Shown piece after piece: positions 42,050-51,364 of a DNA stretch of 59,421 bases. This stretch comes from Paenibacillus allorhizosphaerae. GTDB lineage: Bacteria > Bacillota > Bacilli > Paenibacillales > NBRC-103111. The notes below the pieces were generated by a model, which was not told the DNA's origin, searched no databases, and was given only the letters and a program-made list of their open reading frames with translations. The stretch is taken from the NCBI RefSeq assembly GCF_910594985.1, contig NZ_CAJVCE010000032.1, forward strand, positions 1-59,421, in the 5' to 3' direction. How positions within the stretch are numbered: the stretch's first letter is position 1; every line of letters starts with the position of its first letter. Made by a program: the position numbers and the translations under genes.

Positions 42050-43357
42050 TTATTTTGCTTTCTCCTTTTCGACCTCCGCCTTCAGCTGCTCGTCAAGCTT
42101 GCGCAGCGCCGTGTTGGCATCCGCCTTGTTTTGCGCAAAATCTAGGAATGCTTGAAAGAGAAGCGCCTGCTGCTTGGAGCCGGGGATATCCGGCAGGCTG
42201 GCTTTCCTTTTCGGAGTATACGGAATTGGATCATAGTAGCTGATTGCCCTCATGTTCTTCGTGCTGTACAGCGGATGCCCTTTTCCTAATGCATCTTTGA
42301 TCTCCTTGTTTACAACGGTGGCGGGAATGCCTTTCTTGGAATCCTCCATCTGGATTTCGTCCGTCAGCATCGCCGTAATGACTTGAAAAGCTTCGTCCTT
42401 ATGCTTGCTCGTTTTAGCGATCGACCAATAGGCCGGCCCGCGCTGCGCCGTCAGCTTCGGAGCGCCTTCCATCGTAGGATGCGAAACGATATCCCAATCG
42501 ATTTCCTGCGGAATGATTAAATACACGCTGTGAAGATTGACCTGCATCGCCACGTTCCCTTTGGCGAACGCGTTCGTTTCGTTCGCGGTCGTGCTTTCAA
42601 TCGGATTGTTCGGAATATCGTAAAACCGCTTGTAATTCGAAAATATCGCCTTCCACCGGTCCGGATTCGCGAGCTGATCGGCCAGCGGATCGAGAATCGG
42701 CAGCGAAAACAAATTGTCCCGCAAAACGCTGTTTGCCGCCGCTGAAAATCCGCGATAGACGTTATTGCCGTCCGCTCTTGACATTTTCTTCGCAAGCTCG
42801 TAGATTTCATCGAAGCTCATGCCGTCCTTCGGATAAGGAACGCCGAAACGGTTGAACAGATCTTTGTTGTAATAAAGCACATGCGGAAAATACGGCGGAA
42901 CGGGCAAACCGTATAATGCCCCAGTACGTCCGGCGTCGACGATTTCGTCGATAAATACTTTATTGAAGCGGTTCAAATCATATTGATACTTTTTGACGTA
43001 CGGGTTCAAATCCTCCGCAAGATCCAGATCGATGTAATTATTTCTCAAATTCGGAACATCGGTCCGAATGACGTCCGGAATGGTTCCCGCCGTCACCAAA
43101 TCGGCGATCTCTTGACCTTTGCCATTCGTCCTGTATTCGAATGTGATATGGGGGAACTTCTTCTGCAGCGCCCCCCGGAACCGGTCGTCAAATTCCTCCG
43201 CTTTCACGCCCGCCGCATAAATCGTCATCGTAAACGGCTCTTTCGGCTTCTCCGCCGCCGTTTCTCCAGGCGCTTTCCCTTCCCCTTTGTCCGCACTGCA
43301 TGATTGCAGAACGGAAATCGTCATGCACATCCCGATCAACCAAAACTTTCTGTTCAT
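42050..43357 (-). CDS. Substrate-binding lipoprotein (orphan, family 1)
   Basis: A 435-residue lipoprotein, signal MNRKFWLIGMCMTISVLQSC with lipobox Cys20. ATG with GGGAGG eight bases upstream. Body features: FRGALQKKFPHITFEYRTNG, LVTAGTIPDVIRTDVPNL, LYYNKDLFNRFGVPYPKDGMSF, ending NTALRKLDEQLK. It is a paralogue of the proteins at 3409 and 51365. No permease is nearby. First gene of the operon with the aminotransferase and amidohydrolases, so it may deliver their substrate. Confidence 0.88.
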   Translation of the reverse strand: MNRKFWLIGMCMTISVLQSCSADKGEGKAPGETAAEKPKEPFTMTIYAAGVKAEEFDDRFRGALQKKFPHITFEYRTNGKGQEIADLVTAGTIPDVIRTDVPNLRNNYIDLDLAEDLNPYVKKYQYDLNRFNKVFIDEIVDAGRTGALYGLPVPPYFPHVLYYNKDLFNRFGVPYPKDGMSFDEIYELAKKMSRADGNNVYRGFSAAANSVLRDNLFSLPILDPLADQLANPDRWKAIFSNYKRFYDIPNNPIESTTANETNAFAKGNVAMQVNLHSVYLIIPQEIDWDIVSHPTMEGAPKLTAQRGPAYWSIAKTSKHKDEAFQVITAMLTDEIQMEDSKKGIPATVVNKEIKDALGKGHPLYSTKNMRAISYYDPIPYTPKRKASLPDIPGSKQQALLFQAFLDFAQNKADANTALRKLDEQLKAEVEKEKAK

Positions 43358-43782
43358 CCCGACTACCTCCCATATTCATATCGCGGAATCAAGGGACGCC
43401 CCGTATTCAAAAGCCCGAGACGTTCGAAAGCGCAGTGACAAGCGAGTAAGCTTTATGATCCACACCTGCCTGAAAGGCAGATGGCTGCAGCGAATATTCA
43501 CAGGTTTTCGGGTATGCTCGTTTGTAAGGACAAAAGGATCGTTAGTTGTGTCGGAATCGAAGTAGGTCGGATAAACAGATCGGTTGGAAAAGAAATCGAG
43601 GAAAATTTTATCGACATTCTATAATAACTTGTATGTATCCTGTATTTAATTATAGTATAAAACCAACGAACTGTGACATATCTTTAAATTGTCTTTATTT
43701 AAATGAAGGTAAGACCGGAAAAAATACAAATACGAAAAGGGGGCATCCGATCTCCGGATCCCCCTCCTCCGCGCATCCTATT
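43358..43782. other. Intergenic region
   Basis: No coding frame supported. It holds the terminator of the large secreted protein gene (43739-43764) and the promoter region of the binding-protein operon; a TATAAT on the minus strand near 43640 is a possible -10 with no good -35. Confidence 0.45.
43739..43764 (-). terminator. Terminator of the large secreted protein gene
   Basis: On the minus strand GGGGGATCCG pairs with CGGATGCCCC with a single mismatch, then CTTTTCG. It lies 19 bases after the stop. Confidence 0.65.
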
Positions 43783-46700
43783 TTACGATTGATACGATGC
43801 TTTTAAGGCTGCCGCATCGCTTAATAGAACGGATAATGCTTTACTCGACGCCTTCACGGACATTGCTTTCCCGCTGAGGTGCTTGATGAAATCGTCGAGA
43901 TGCTTAGCCGCTTGCCCCCGATCTCCCTTATCGGTGAAATGCTGCACCTGCTTGAGCGAAGTCGTCAATTGGACCGCCAGCGAACGCTCGATCTCGCTGG
44001 ATCCGATGTAGAAATCAAGCTCGCTTTGCAAAGACGGAAGCGTGACGTCAACGGACAGTGTTACGCGATTGGTTGTATAAGCCGTTCCGTTAATCGTTAC
44101 TTCCGCCCAAATGTCCGATGTGCCGGGGTTTATTGCGGTCGGCTTACCGTAGACGAAATCAACGACCGACGGATTGCTGCTGCGGAAAACCGGATTGCGT
44201 TGTTCCAGCCCTTCGACAACGCGACCTTTCTCCAGAAGCCCTTGAATCGTTACGTCGGCTGATTGACCTCGCTGCAATTCGGTTTGCGAAACGTTCAGCT
44301 GCGCACCGATAGGTTTAAGCACGAGTGCCGGGATCGAAAGTTTAAGAAGGTTTGTTTCCTCCGTCAAATAAAAATGGCCGAAGTCGTCCTGCGTCATCCA
44401 GTTGCGAAGGCCGGCATCACGGATGACGGTCAACTGCTTTGTCGCCGCATTGATAGTAAAAAATCGGTTGGCCTGCACCCCGTATACGTTCCCGTCGGTC
44501 CCGATGGTAAACTGTGCGTCCCTCCATACAGCGCTCGAGTACGATTTCGTGCTAATTTGCTGCGTATGAACGACCTGTCTTGTATCGGGATTGAAAATGA
44601 ACAGCGTATCCTCATCCGATCCCCAGATATTGCCGTCCGGTCCGACAATCAGCTCTGTGATCGCCTTCTTCCCCGGAACCGGCGTCATTTCCAGCACTTT
44701 TTGTTTCTTTTCGATGTCCCAAATGAAGAGCTTCGCTTCGGTTGCGATAGGGTCTTGGCCGAGCCCTCCCCATATGCCTGTGCCGCCATAGATGAATCCG
44801 TCCTTATACGTCACCGCCGTCACGCTCTGCCGGTCGACGACGTTTAAGTATGCCTCACGCGTCCGGGTGTTCAAGTCGTAAATAACGAGCGCACCGCCAA
44901 GCAGACCGTAATCCGGAACAGTGCCGACGACGATTTTGTCCTGGCCTCCGATAATCGTCCCGGCGAGCGCGCGGTCCTGCTGCCCGACATCATAGGCCGA
45001 GAACAGCAGCTTCGGATTCAGCTGAACAGGGTCCTTGACGTTCCACGGCTTATTCGGATCGAATTCGAATACTTTCGCATTCGGATAAGCGGCGAAATAC
45101 AGCTTCCCCTTATGGCTGTAGATCCGGTCGGTCTGCGTTGCGGGCAGCTTTTGTCCGAGACCAAGCGATTCGTTGGTATATTCCGTTATTACGCCTGTAA
45201 AAGGATCGTATATCGCATTCCCGCCCGACAAATAACCGCTGGTGCTGATATTCCCGTAGGTTGTTTTTTCCACCGTTTGAAGCGCCGTAGGCTCCCCCTC
45301 GACGGGAATGATCGTGTATTTTATTTTTCCTGTACTCAAATTGTATTTGAAAATTCGGCCCTCCCTCGTAAAGCCTACCAAGGAGTAGCCCGGAAAATCC
45401 GCTTCTCCCAGCTGCGCGAACGTAAATCCGTATGCATCGCCGTCCGTGTACAAATTCAAAGACTGGTAAGTTCCCAAGTCCAGATCGTAGTATCCGAGAC
45501 GCGAGCTTGTGGTATAGTACACTTTATTATCGACGGGAGACTTGGGGGAAACGAGCCGCGATGTAACCGTCCCTGTCGTTTCGTCAAACTGCTGCGTGGC
45601 AAGATCCATCGCAACCGTTCCTCCCGGCGAAAACCGCATAAACAGCTTGCCGCCGGATACGGTCATGTCGAAAATAAATTCCGCCGAACCAAACTTCGCG
45701 GGAAGCGGAATCTCGACCTTCTCCCCCGTATCGACGTTATATTTGATCAGATGCGCGTGGGAGCCGATCCCGAAATAGTACGAGCGGCGCTCTTCATCAT
45801 ACGCGACCGAGTACGTATAAGCCTCATCCGGCATGATGGAGCCGAGATTTTTCAGTTGATTGCTCGCGATGCTGTACTCGAAAGCTTCGCTTTTATTGTA
45901 GGTGCCTCCAATGAGGGTGCCTTCCGGACCGTTTTTCATATCGAACGTCTGAGAGCCCGCCGCTTTTCGGATGAATTGCACTTTATCCGCTCCCGGCACA
46001 TATTTGAACAGATAGCTTGGCGTCCCCGCCAAATATACTGTCCCGTCGGGCTGCACGGAAAGTCCGCGTACGTATGTGGAGGCGTACGTCGTGCCGCCTA
46101 CCTTCTCCGATACGGGAATTTGCGCGATCAGCTTCTCTGTCTTTACGTCCACGACAAGCAAACTGGCCGGGTTGCCTACTAAAGTGGAGTAGGCGAGCAA
46201 ATTACCGGCGCCGTCTTTGCCGAACGCAGCCCTGTGCGTATTTACCGTATGGATTTGAGGACCGATATTCGATATTTCATACGGGATGGTCCCTCCGTCC
46301 TGCGGTTTCACCGTAAAGGAGAGGTCATCCACATACGTCTGTCCCACGCTGGAAGAAGCGGTGTAAACCAATATTCTTGCAATCGTGGCGGCGGCCGGCG
46401 CTTGGGATTCCGTGCTCACATCCGACCAGGCGGTCACCGGTTTTAACGCGGCAAGGGATGCCGGCGCAATATAGCCTGTTACGACATTATCGCTTGCGCT
46501 CTTGTAATATCGGACGGCCGCATAAATCGTACCGCTCGTATTGTTCGTTTTGACGTGGAAGGAATACTTATTCCCTGCCGTCACGTCGATAGGGTCGCTG
46601 TAGACGACGATGGATGCGTTCGTTGCAGTATCGGCAACGTACAGGCTGCTGCCGCCCGAGCTGCTGAAGCGGTCGTTCACTTCGACCGTAATGCCCGGCT

Positions 46701-46896
46701 TGATGGCGCCCGTTCCGCCGTAAAGCGACCACCCCGGAATGGAACCGTCTTCTTCCAAGGGCAGCTCAAAGCCAGGATTCGCGATCAAATTCGGCATCTT
46801 GTCATCGGCATGGGCTCGCTGAAGCGGAACCATACCCGATACGACGGTCAAAAGGATCGCAAGCAGTGCAAACATGAATGGTCTGGTACGCCACAT
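43783..46896 (-). CDS. Large secreted protein: CBM-like domain, beta-propeller, FIMAH-type C-terminus
   Basis: 1037 residues with a Sec signal (about 1-30, FMFALLAILLTVVSGMVPLQRAHA). Residues 35-195 resemble a CBM4/9-like carbohydrate-binding domain (NLIANPGFELP, WSLYGGTGAIKPG). From about 205 to 855 are repeated blades of a PQQ/WD-type propeller (NLLAYSTLVGNPASLLVVDV, PDGTVYLAGTPSYLFKY, GNIWGSDEDTLFIFNPDTR). An Ig-like part follows, and the last 80 residues fit the FIMAH domain (LQSELDFYIGSSEIERSLAV, then QAAKHLDDFIKHL). Likely a cell-surface protein binding plant polysaccharide. ATG with GGAGGG twelve bases away. Monocistronic, with terminator. Confidence 0.78.
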   Translation of the reverse strand: MWRTRPFMFALLAILLTVVSGMVPLQRAHADDKMPNLIANPGFELPLEEDGSIPGWSLYGGTGAIKPGITVEVNDRFSSSGGSSLYVADTATNASIVVYSDPIDVTAGNKYSFHVKTNNTSGTIYAAVRYYKSASDNVVTGYIAPASLAALKPVTAWSDVSTESQAPAAATIARILVYTASSSVGQTYVDDLSFTVKPQDGGTIPYEISNIGPQIHTVNTHRAAFGKDGAGNLLAYSTLVGNPASLLVVDVKTEKLIAQIPVSEKVGGTTYASTYVRGLSVQPDGTVYLAGTPSYLFKYVPGADKVQFIRKAAGSQTFDMKNGPEGTLIGGTYNKSEAFEYSIASNQLKNLGSIMPDEAYTYSVAYDEERRSYYFGIGSHAHLIKYNVDTGEKVEIPLPAKFGSAEFIFDMTVSGGKLFMRFSPGGTVAMDLATQQFDETTGTVTSRLVSPKSPVDNKVYYTTSSRLGYYDLDLGTYQSLNLYTDGDAYGFTFAQLGEADFPGYSLVGFTREGRIFKYNLSTGKIKYTIIPVEGEPTALQTVEKTTYGNISTSGYLSGGNAIYDPFTGVITEYTNESLGLGQKLPATQTDRIYSHKGKLYFAAYPNAKVFEFDPNKPWNVKDPVQLNPKLLFSAYDVGQQDRALAGTIIGGQDKIVVGTVPDYGLLGGALVIYDLNTRTREAYLNVVDRQSVTAVTYKDGFIYGGTGIWGGLGQDPIATEAKLFIWDIEKKQKVLEMTPVPGKKAITELIVGPDGNIWGSDEDTLFIFNPDTRQVVHTQQISTKSYSSAVWRDAQFTIGTDGNVYGVQANRFFTINAATKQLTVIRDAGLRNWMTQDDFGHFYLTEETNLLKLSIPALVLKPIGAQLNVSQTELQRGQSADVTIQGLLEKGRVVEGLEQRNPVFRSSNPSVVDFVYGKPTAINPGTSDIWAEVTINGTAYTTNRVTLSVDVTLPSLQSELDFYIGSSEIERSLAVQLTTSLKQVQHFTDKGDRGQAAKHLDDFIKHLSGKAMSVKASSKALSVLLSDAAALKASYQS

Positions 46897-47371
46897 GATT
46901 CGGATACACCCTCCACTGGATAAACGGATTCGAATTTGAACCGGCTTGTTCTCCTTCGTGAAACCATCTTACCGATGCTTATGGGAGCTTGCTTTGCTGA
47001 AAGTATCTAATTTGAAGCACAATTTGACTGTAAGTGCGGTATTTCCACCCAGGTGACTCGGAATGGACGGTCGGGGAATCCGACCTCGTGAGCGGAGGCA
47101 TCCGTACTCGTGTTCACATCCAATCTTCCTTTGCGTAGAATGGTCTGCATTATATCATAGGCCCGTGTACGGATAATAGATAGTAATCCAGATTTAATTT
47201 TCTCGGCATCCGAACAGGACCGGGGCCGAAAATACAGGGCCTAAGACATGGCGATATTTGTCGAAATTAGTTAATAGGAACTATAGTAGCTTGACTATAC
47301 GGGACATATAATGAAATCAATCTTCCGGAAGAGGAACTTCGTTTGAACAGCTAAAGGAGCGCAAAAGGGAC
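46897..47371. other. Divergent promoter region, no gene
   Basis: No coding frame. A hairpin GGTCGG-GGAAT-CCGACC lies near 47068-47084 and a second stem TTTTCTCGGC with GGCCGAAAA near 47200-47236. CATATAATG near 47308 may be a -10 for the plus-strand gene. No known riboswitch class is recognised. Confidence 0.4.
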
Positions 47372-48289
47372 ATGGCATGGGCCAAAAACAACTATTGGGG
47401 TCACAGAGAATGGCTAGGAATCGTGATCGTTACACTGGTCCTGTTTTCAGGAACCTTTATTGCAGCGTGGACTGCATTTGCCGCGCCGCTGCCGTCCGGA
47501 AAATCGAAAGCCACCTGGGTGTGGGATACTTCACTTATCGCCACAAGCACCGGACGCAACCAAATTTTTCAATTTGCCAAAAATCAGCAAATCTCCCGCA
47601 TCTATCTTCAGGTCAACCCGGATGTCGCAAAGAGCGCCTACCGCAGCATGATCAAGACCGCCGCCGGAAACGGCATTGAAGTGTATGTGCTTGACGGCGC
47701 CCCCAATTGGGCACTCCCCGAAAATCGCGCACGCATCGCAAGCCTGATCAGCTGGGTAAAGACGTATAACGCTTCCGTTGCCACGAATGAACGATTCGCC
47801 GGCATTCAGCTCGACGTCGAGCCTTATTTACTTCCGGAATGGTCGAGCGATCAAAGCGGCACGGCGCAAAAATGGCTTGATGCGCTGTCGTATTTTCATG
47901 ACGAAACGAAAAAAGCTCCCGTCTTATCGACCTCCGCAGCAATACCATTTTGGCTCGACAGCGTACCGCTAAGCAGCGGAGTCGCATTAGGGGAAGTTCT
48001 GATCGCCAAGCTGGACGAGGTTGCCCTCATGTCTTATCGGGATCAAGGAGACGCGGTAGCGGACCTCGTCAAAGAGGAACTGGCCTGGGGCGACAAGTAT
48101 GGCAAGAAGGTGTGGCTCAGCCTCGAAACGAACCCTGTTTCGGAAACGCCGTACATCACATTCTATGAAGAGGGAAAAGCGGAAATGGACCGGCAGATGG
48201 CTCGAATCGACGAGCTGGTGAAAGTTCACCCGTCGTATGCAGGCATCGCCGTGCACGATTACATAGGCTGGCGCAATCTGAAAAACTAA
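47372..48289 (+). CDS. Secreted TIM-barrel-like protein of unknown function
   Basis: A 305-residue protein with an N-terminal membrane/signal segment (REWLGIVIVTLVLFSGTFIAAWTAFA, about residues 13-38). The rest reads like a glycoside-hydrolase-type barrel: ATWVWDTSLIA, ISRIYLQVNPDVAK, GIEVYVLDGAPNWALP, FAGIQLDVEPYLLPEW with Asp and Glu at the end of a strand, VLSTSAAIPFWLD, EVALMSYRDQGDA, GKKVWLSLETNPVSETPYITFYEEG, YAGIAVHDYIGW. Such acidic pairs are typical of barrel enzymes, but no GH family is claimed. ATG preceded by AAAGGAG at thirteen bases. Followed by a large hairpin. Confidence 0.65.
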   Translation: MAWAKNNYWGHREWLGIVIVTLVLFSGTFIAAWTAFAAPLPSGKSKATWVWDTSLIATSTGRNQIFQFAKNQQISRIYLQVNPDVAKSAYRSMIKTAAGNGIEVYVLDGAPNWALPENRARIASLISWVKTYNASVATNERFAGIQLDVEPYLLPEWSSDQSGTAQKWLDALSYFHDETKKAPVLSTSAAIPFWLDSVPLSSGVALGEVLIAKLDEVALMSYRDQGDAVADLVKEELAWGDKYGKKVWLSLETNPVSETPYITFYEEGKAEMDRQMARIDELVKVHPSYAGIAVHDYIGWRNLKN

Positions 48290-48317
48290 AGCCACAGAGG
48301 CCACAGTGTCTTTAAGC

Positions 48318-48362
48318 AGCACCCGGGCCGCAGACGATTATTCCGCTGCGGCCTCGGGTGCT
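48318..48362. terminator. Long GC-rich hairpin after the secreted protein gene
   Basis: AGCACCCGGGCCGCAG (48318-48333) pairs with CTGCGGCCTCGGGTGCT (48346-48362) with one bulge. No T-run follows, so termination is not certain. Confidence 0.5.
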
Positions 48363-48504
48363 CTTCGGCGTTGTGCTGCCAGTGCGGTTAGGATACATAA
48401 GCTTCGGGCGCCGCCCCCTTCGGCGGCTGGCGTGAATGTTCGCTGAAAAAATCCCTTTCCATGCAATCCTGTCTGTTGCTTCAATGAACAGGAGCGGGTC
48501 GCCG

Positions 48505-49119
48505 CTACGCCTCTCCTTTTTTTGGCGACGCCCACACCAAATGAACGGTATTAAACTTGTAGTGTTCCATATGATGTATATGGATCGGGGACTGCTGAAA
48601 AATATGGATCATATTACGATCCAGATGGCAGCCGACAACGCGTAGGAATATCGGCTCGATGATCTTTTGGGTGCTGCCGATCAATCGGTTTGAACTGAGA
48701 CCATGCTCCATTAACAAAATTTGACCGTCCGGCTTGCACCACCTGCTAAAAGATTCCAACACTTTAACAGGATACTCGTAACCGCAAAAAGATAATGTCG
48801 AGACGATGGTATCAAATGAGTTGTCAGGAAACGATATAGATTCAATATCGGATTGAATGAATGTGGCACGAACATTGCTAGCCGTGGCGGATTCTTTTGC
48901 CTTGGATAACATAGCACCGCTGAAATCGACAGCAGTCACATCCACATCTTTGGGGTAAAAGTAAAAATTCGCGCCGGCACCAACAGCTACCTCAAGAACG
49001 TTCCCCTTTGCACTTCCGATCAATTTTTCCCGCCATTTCCGTTCCGACTGCTTCTTCCTTCTCGTTTCGTAAATTTTGGATTGATGATCGAATTTACGGA
49101 CGAGTTTCTCTTTGTCCAT
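48505..49119 (-). CDS. Class I SAM-dependent methyltransferase (UbiE-like)
   Basis: A 204-residue methyltransferase. Motif I is NVLEVAVGAGANFYFYP (40-56), motif II DVDVTAVDFSGAMLSKAKE, and SFPDNSFDTIVSTLSFCGYE and PDGQILLMEHGLSS are the post-motifs. The end, IHHMEHYKFNTVHLVWASPK, is typical of small-molecule methyltransferases of the methyltransferase-11 group. Substrate unknown. No operon partner. Confidence 0.82.
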   Translation of the reverse strand: MDKEKLVRKFDHQSKIYETRRKKQSERKWREKLIGSAKGNVLEVAVGAGANFYFYPKDVDVTAVDFSGAMLSKAKESATASNVRATFIQSDIESISFPDNSFDTIVSTLSFCGYEYPVKVLESFSRWCKPDGQILLMEHGLSSNRLIGSTQKIIEPIFLRVVGCHLDRNMIHIFQQSPIHIHHMEHYKFNTVHLVWASPKKGEA

Positions 49120-49144
49120 AGTACCCTCCGGTTAAATACGTATT

Positions 49145-49215
49145 GACAAGAACTTGATCCCATGTAACAAAAAAGCCGCGATTTACGCGGTTTTTAATGA
49201 GTTCAAGTTCTTGTC
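49145..49215. repeat. 13-bp inverted repeat enclosing a bidirectional terminator
   Basis: GACAAGAACTTGA (49145-49157) and TCAAGTTCTTGTC (49203-49215) are perfect complements. Between them AAAAAGCCGCG-ATTTA-CGCGGTTTTT (about 49168-49195) is a terminator in both directions. Useful to end the 49293 operon on the minus strand. Confidence 0.7.
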
Positions 49216-49243
49216 ACTCGACAGTTGTCAGTTGTCGATAGAG

Positions 49244-49279
49244 CTGCACTCCAAAAGTCGCGACCTTTTGGAGTTGCAG
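49244..49279. repeat. Near-perfect 14-bp inverted repeat downstream of the oxidoreductase gene
   Basis: CTGCACTCCAAAAG and CTTTTGGAGTTGCAG pair with one bulged base around the loop TCGCGAC. No T-run. It lies 13 bases after the stop of the 49293 gene and next to the nested repeat at 49145. Confidence 0.6.
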
Positions 49280-49292
49280 CCTGTCTGTTTCC

Positions 49293-50480
49293 TTATGCTT
49301 TTGAGAACGATCCGGAGATGTCCGATTCCAATTCGCTTGTTCTTGTCTTCTTGTACCTGGAGGTCTTGATCAGCTCGCTCAGCTTGCCCTCATACTCATC
49401 AGCATCAAACGGCACATCGATGATCGTTTTCTTAAAGGAAGACAGCATAATGCCATTGCCGATTGTGAGTCCCTTGATCCCTTCCGTTCCGTGCGCGATC
49501 AGCTCGCCTCCGCCGTTCAGGATCGCTTGAACAAACTTTTCGGTGACGACCTTATGGCCGGTCGGCGCACCGGTTTTCACCGGAATTTCCGTATACCAAT
49601 TCTCGACGCCTTCAAAGCCGCTCTTCGATTCCCGGAGATGCTTCAGCATGGAGATGCGGTTTTTGTAAAGTATAATCTTCCCATTCTCATAAACCAGCTT
49701 CCCGTTTTCACCGATAATTTCAAAACGGTTCGTTCCCGGAGACTCCGCCGTGGTCACGATAAAATGCCCGATCATGCCGTCTTCATGCTCAAAATAGGCG
49801 GTAACCTCGTCTTCCACTTCAATATTATGGTATTTGCCGATATGGGCATGGCCGCTGATCCGTGCCGGAAGACCGAACAGCCATTGATACGTATCCAGAT
49901 TATGAGGACACTGATTCGTCAGGATGCCTCCGCCTTCGCCGGCCCAAGTGGCGCGCCAATCGCCGCTGTCGTAATAAGATTGCGAACGGAACCACGCTGT
50001 ATTGATCCAGGTGACCCGAGTCAGTCTTCCAAGCTCTCCGCCATCGACAATGTCTTTCAGCTTTTTGTAAAACGGTAGCGTCCGTTCCTGAAACATTATG
50101 CCGAATATCAGACTCTGATTTTCCAGCTTCGCTTTCTCGTAAGCGGCAATCGATTTTTTCGCGTCATTGACATGAACGGCGAGCGGTTTCTCGCACATGA
50201 CATGCAGCCCCCGTTCGAAGGCGTCCACCGAGATGGTCGTGTGATCGTAATGCGGAACGGCGATGATCACGGCTTCAAGTCCGGAGCGATCGAACAGTTC
50301 GGTATGACTGTAATAGGCGTCCGTGCCGCATTCCACGGCAAATTTATCCGCCTTCTCCTTTACGGTATCGCATACTCCGACCAATTCCACGTTGTCCATC
50401 GTGCTTAAATACCGAATGTGCGTACGTCCGATATTGCCTAAACCGACCAAACCGATTTGCACTTTGCGCTGAGTACTCAT
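49293..50480 (-). CDS. Gfo/Idh/MocA-family oxidoreductase
   Basis: A 395-residue NAD(P)-dependent dehydrogenase: VQIGLVGLGNIGRTHIRYLS at the N-terminus, CEKPLAVHVNDAKKSI with catalytic Lys, GGGILTNQCPHNLDTYQWLFG with the conserved His. Longer than the paralogue at 14502 (395 against 329). ATG with GGGAGGG. Last gene of the unit AraC regulator (separately promoted), binding protein, epimerase, oxidoreductase. Confidence 0.88.
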   Translation of the reverse strand: MSTQRKVQIGLVGLGNIGRTHIRYLSTMDNVELVGVCDTVKEKADKFAVECGTDAYYSHTELFDRSGLEAVIIAVPHYDHTTISVDAFERGLHVMCEKPLAVHVNDAKKSIAAYEKAKLENQSLIFGIMFQERTLPFYKKLKDIVDGGELGRLTRVTWINTAWFRSQSYYDSGDWRATWAGEGGGILTNQCPHNLDTYQWLFGLPARISGHAHIGKYHNIEVEDEVTAYFEHEDGMIGHFIVTTAESPGTNRFEIIGENGKLVYENGKIILYKNRISMLKHLRESKSGFEGVENWYTEIPVKTGAPTGHKVVTEKFVQAILNGGGELIAHGTEGIKGLTIGNGIMLSSFKKTIIDVPFDADEYEGKLSELIKTSRYKKTRTSELESDISGSFSKA

Positions 50481-50500
50481 TTCTTATCCCTCCCGGAACA

Positions 50501-51319
50501 TTAATTCCAAGCGATTGAAGCTTCTTGCAAAAGCTTTTTTAACGCTTTGACAGCATATACGAAACGCCCCGGCCCGTCTTGTTCGGGCAAATATTTTTGC
50601 AAATGCGGCTCAATGGAAAGATAACCTGAGAATCGATTCTGTTTCAGATGTTGGATAAAAGCCGGGAATTCTCCGTCGCCTTCGCCGGCGGGAACAAAGA
50701 TGCGCTTCTCCGACTGGGCGTCCTTCACATGAACATACTCCAAATAAGGCTGTAGCTTCGGCAGCGCTTGCGAGACTGGCTTGACCCCGTTCATAATAAA
50801 GTTGCCCGGATCGAATGCAAGCCGTAAACGCGGAGAATCGCATGCGGTTAATAACTCAAGGCAGCGATCGTCCGTATTGCCGTACACGCCGCTCTCGTTC
50901 TCCATGACCAACGTAACCTGATATTGCTCCGCGAGGTGAATCAGCTGCTTCAAACGGGAAATGACTTCCTCCCGGTATGCCGCATGCTCGCCTTCCGCAA
51001 CGAAGTAAGAGAATATGCGAATGTAGGGAGCGTTCAAAAAGCCCGCGATTTCGCACGCCCGTTTCATATTGCCGATTTCCGTTTGAAAATCGTCCTGCAT
51101 CTTGAACTTGCCGATCGGCGAACCGATGGACGAAATCCGGAATCCCCGGGCGTCCAGCAGCTTCTTTACTCGCCCCAACTCGTCATCCGTCAGTTTGAGA
51201 ACGTTCTTGCCCCAGACGCCCCGAAATTCAATGTGGGACACACCGACAGATTCCAATACTTCCATCTGCTTTTCAAGATCGCCCGATATTTCGTCGGCAA
51301 AACCGGTAATGGTCACCAT
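50501..51319 (-). CDS. Sugar phosphate isomerase/epimerase
   Basis: A 272-residue xylose-isomerase-like TIM barrel: TITGFADEISGDLEKQMEVL, SHIEFRGVWGKNVLKL, NAPYIRIFSYFVAEGEHAAY, VTLVMENESGVYGNTDDRC, RLAFDPGNFIMNGVKP, YLEYVHVKDAQ and FSGYLSIEPHLQ, carrying the Glu, Asp, His and Glu metal ligands of the family. ATG with GAAGGTG seven bases upstream. Acts with the adjacent oxidoreductase on an imported sugar or inositol; start is 21 bases from its neighbour. Confidence 0.87.
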   Translation of the reverse strand: MVTITGFADEISGDLEKQMEVLESVGVSHIEFRGVWGKNVLKLTDDELGRVKKLLDARGFRISSIGSPIGKFKMQDDFQTEIGNMKRACEIAGFLNAPYIRIFSYFVAEGEHAAYREEVISRLKQLIHLAEQYQVTLVMENESGVYGNTDDRCLELLTACDSPRLRLAFDPGNFIMNGVKPVSQALPKLQPYLEYVHVKDAQSEKRIFVPAGEGDGEFPAFIQHLKQNRFSGYLSIEPHLQKYLPEQDGPGRFVYAVKALKKLLQEASIAWN

Positions 51320-51364
51320 GAGAGCACACCTTCTCTTATCTTATTCGCCTTGCTTGCAGTGATT

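Noticed and set aside
46897..47371. Possible riboswitch in the divergent region
   Set aside because: Two stems are present but no conserved core of any riboswitch class known to me.
48364..48500. Open frame on the minus strand rich in Arg and Ala (48338-48535)
   Set aside because: It overlaps the end of the methyltransferase gene and GC-rich hairpins; composition is that of a shadow frame.
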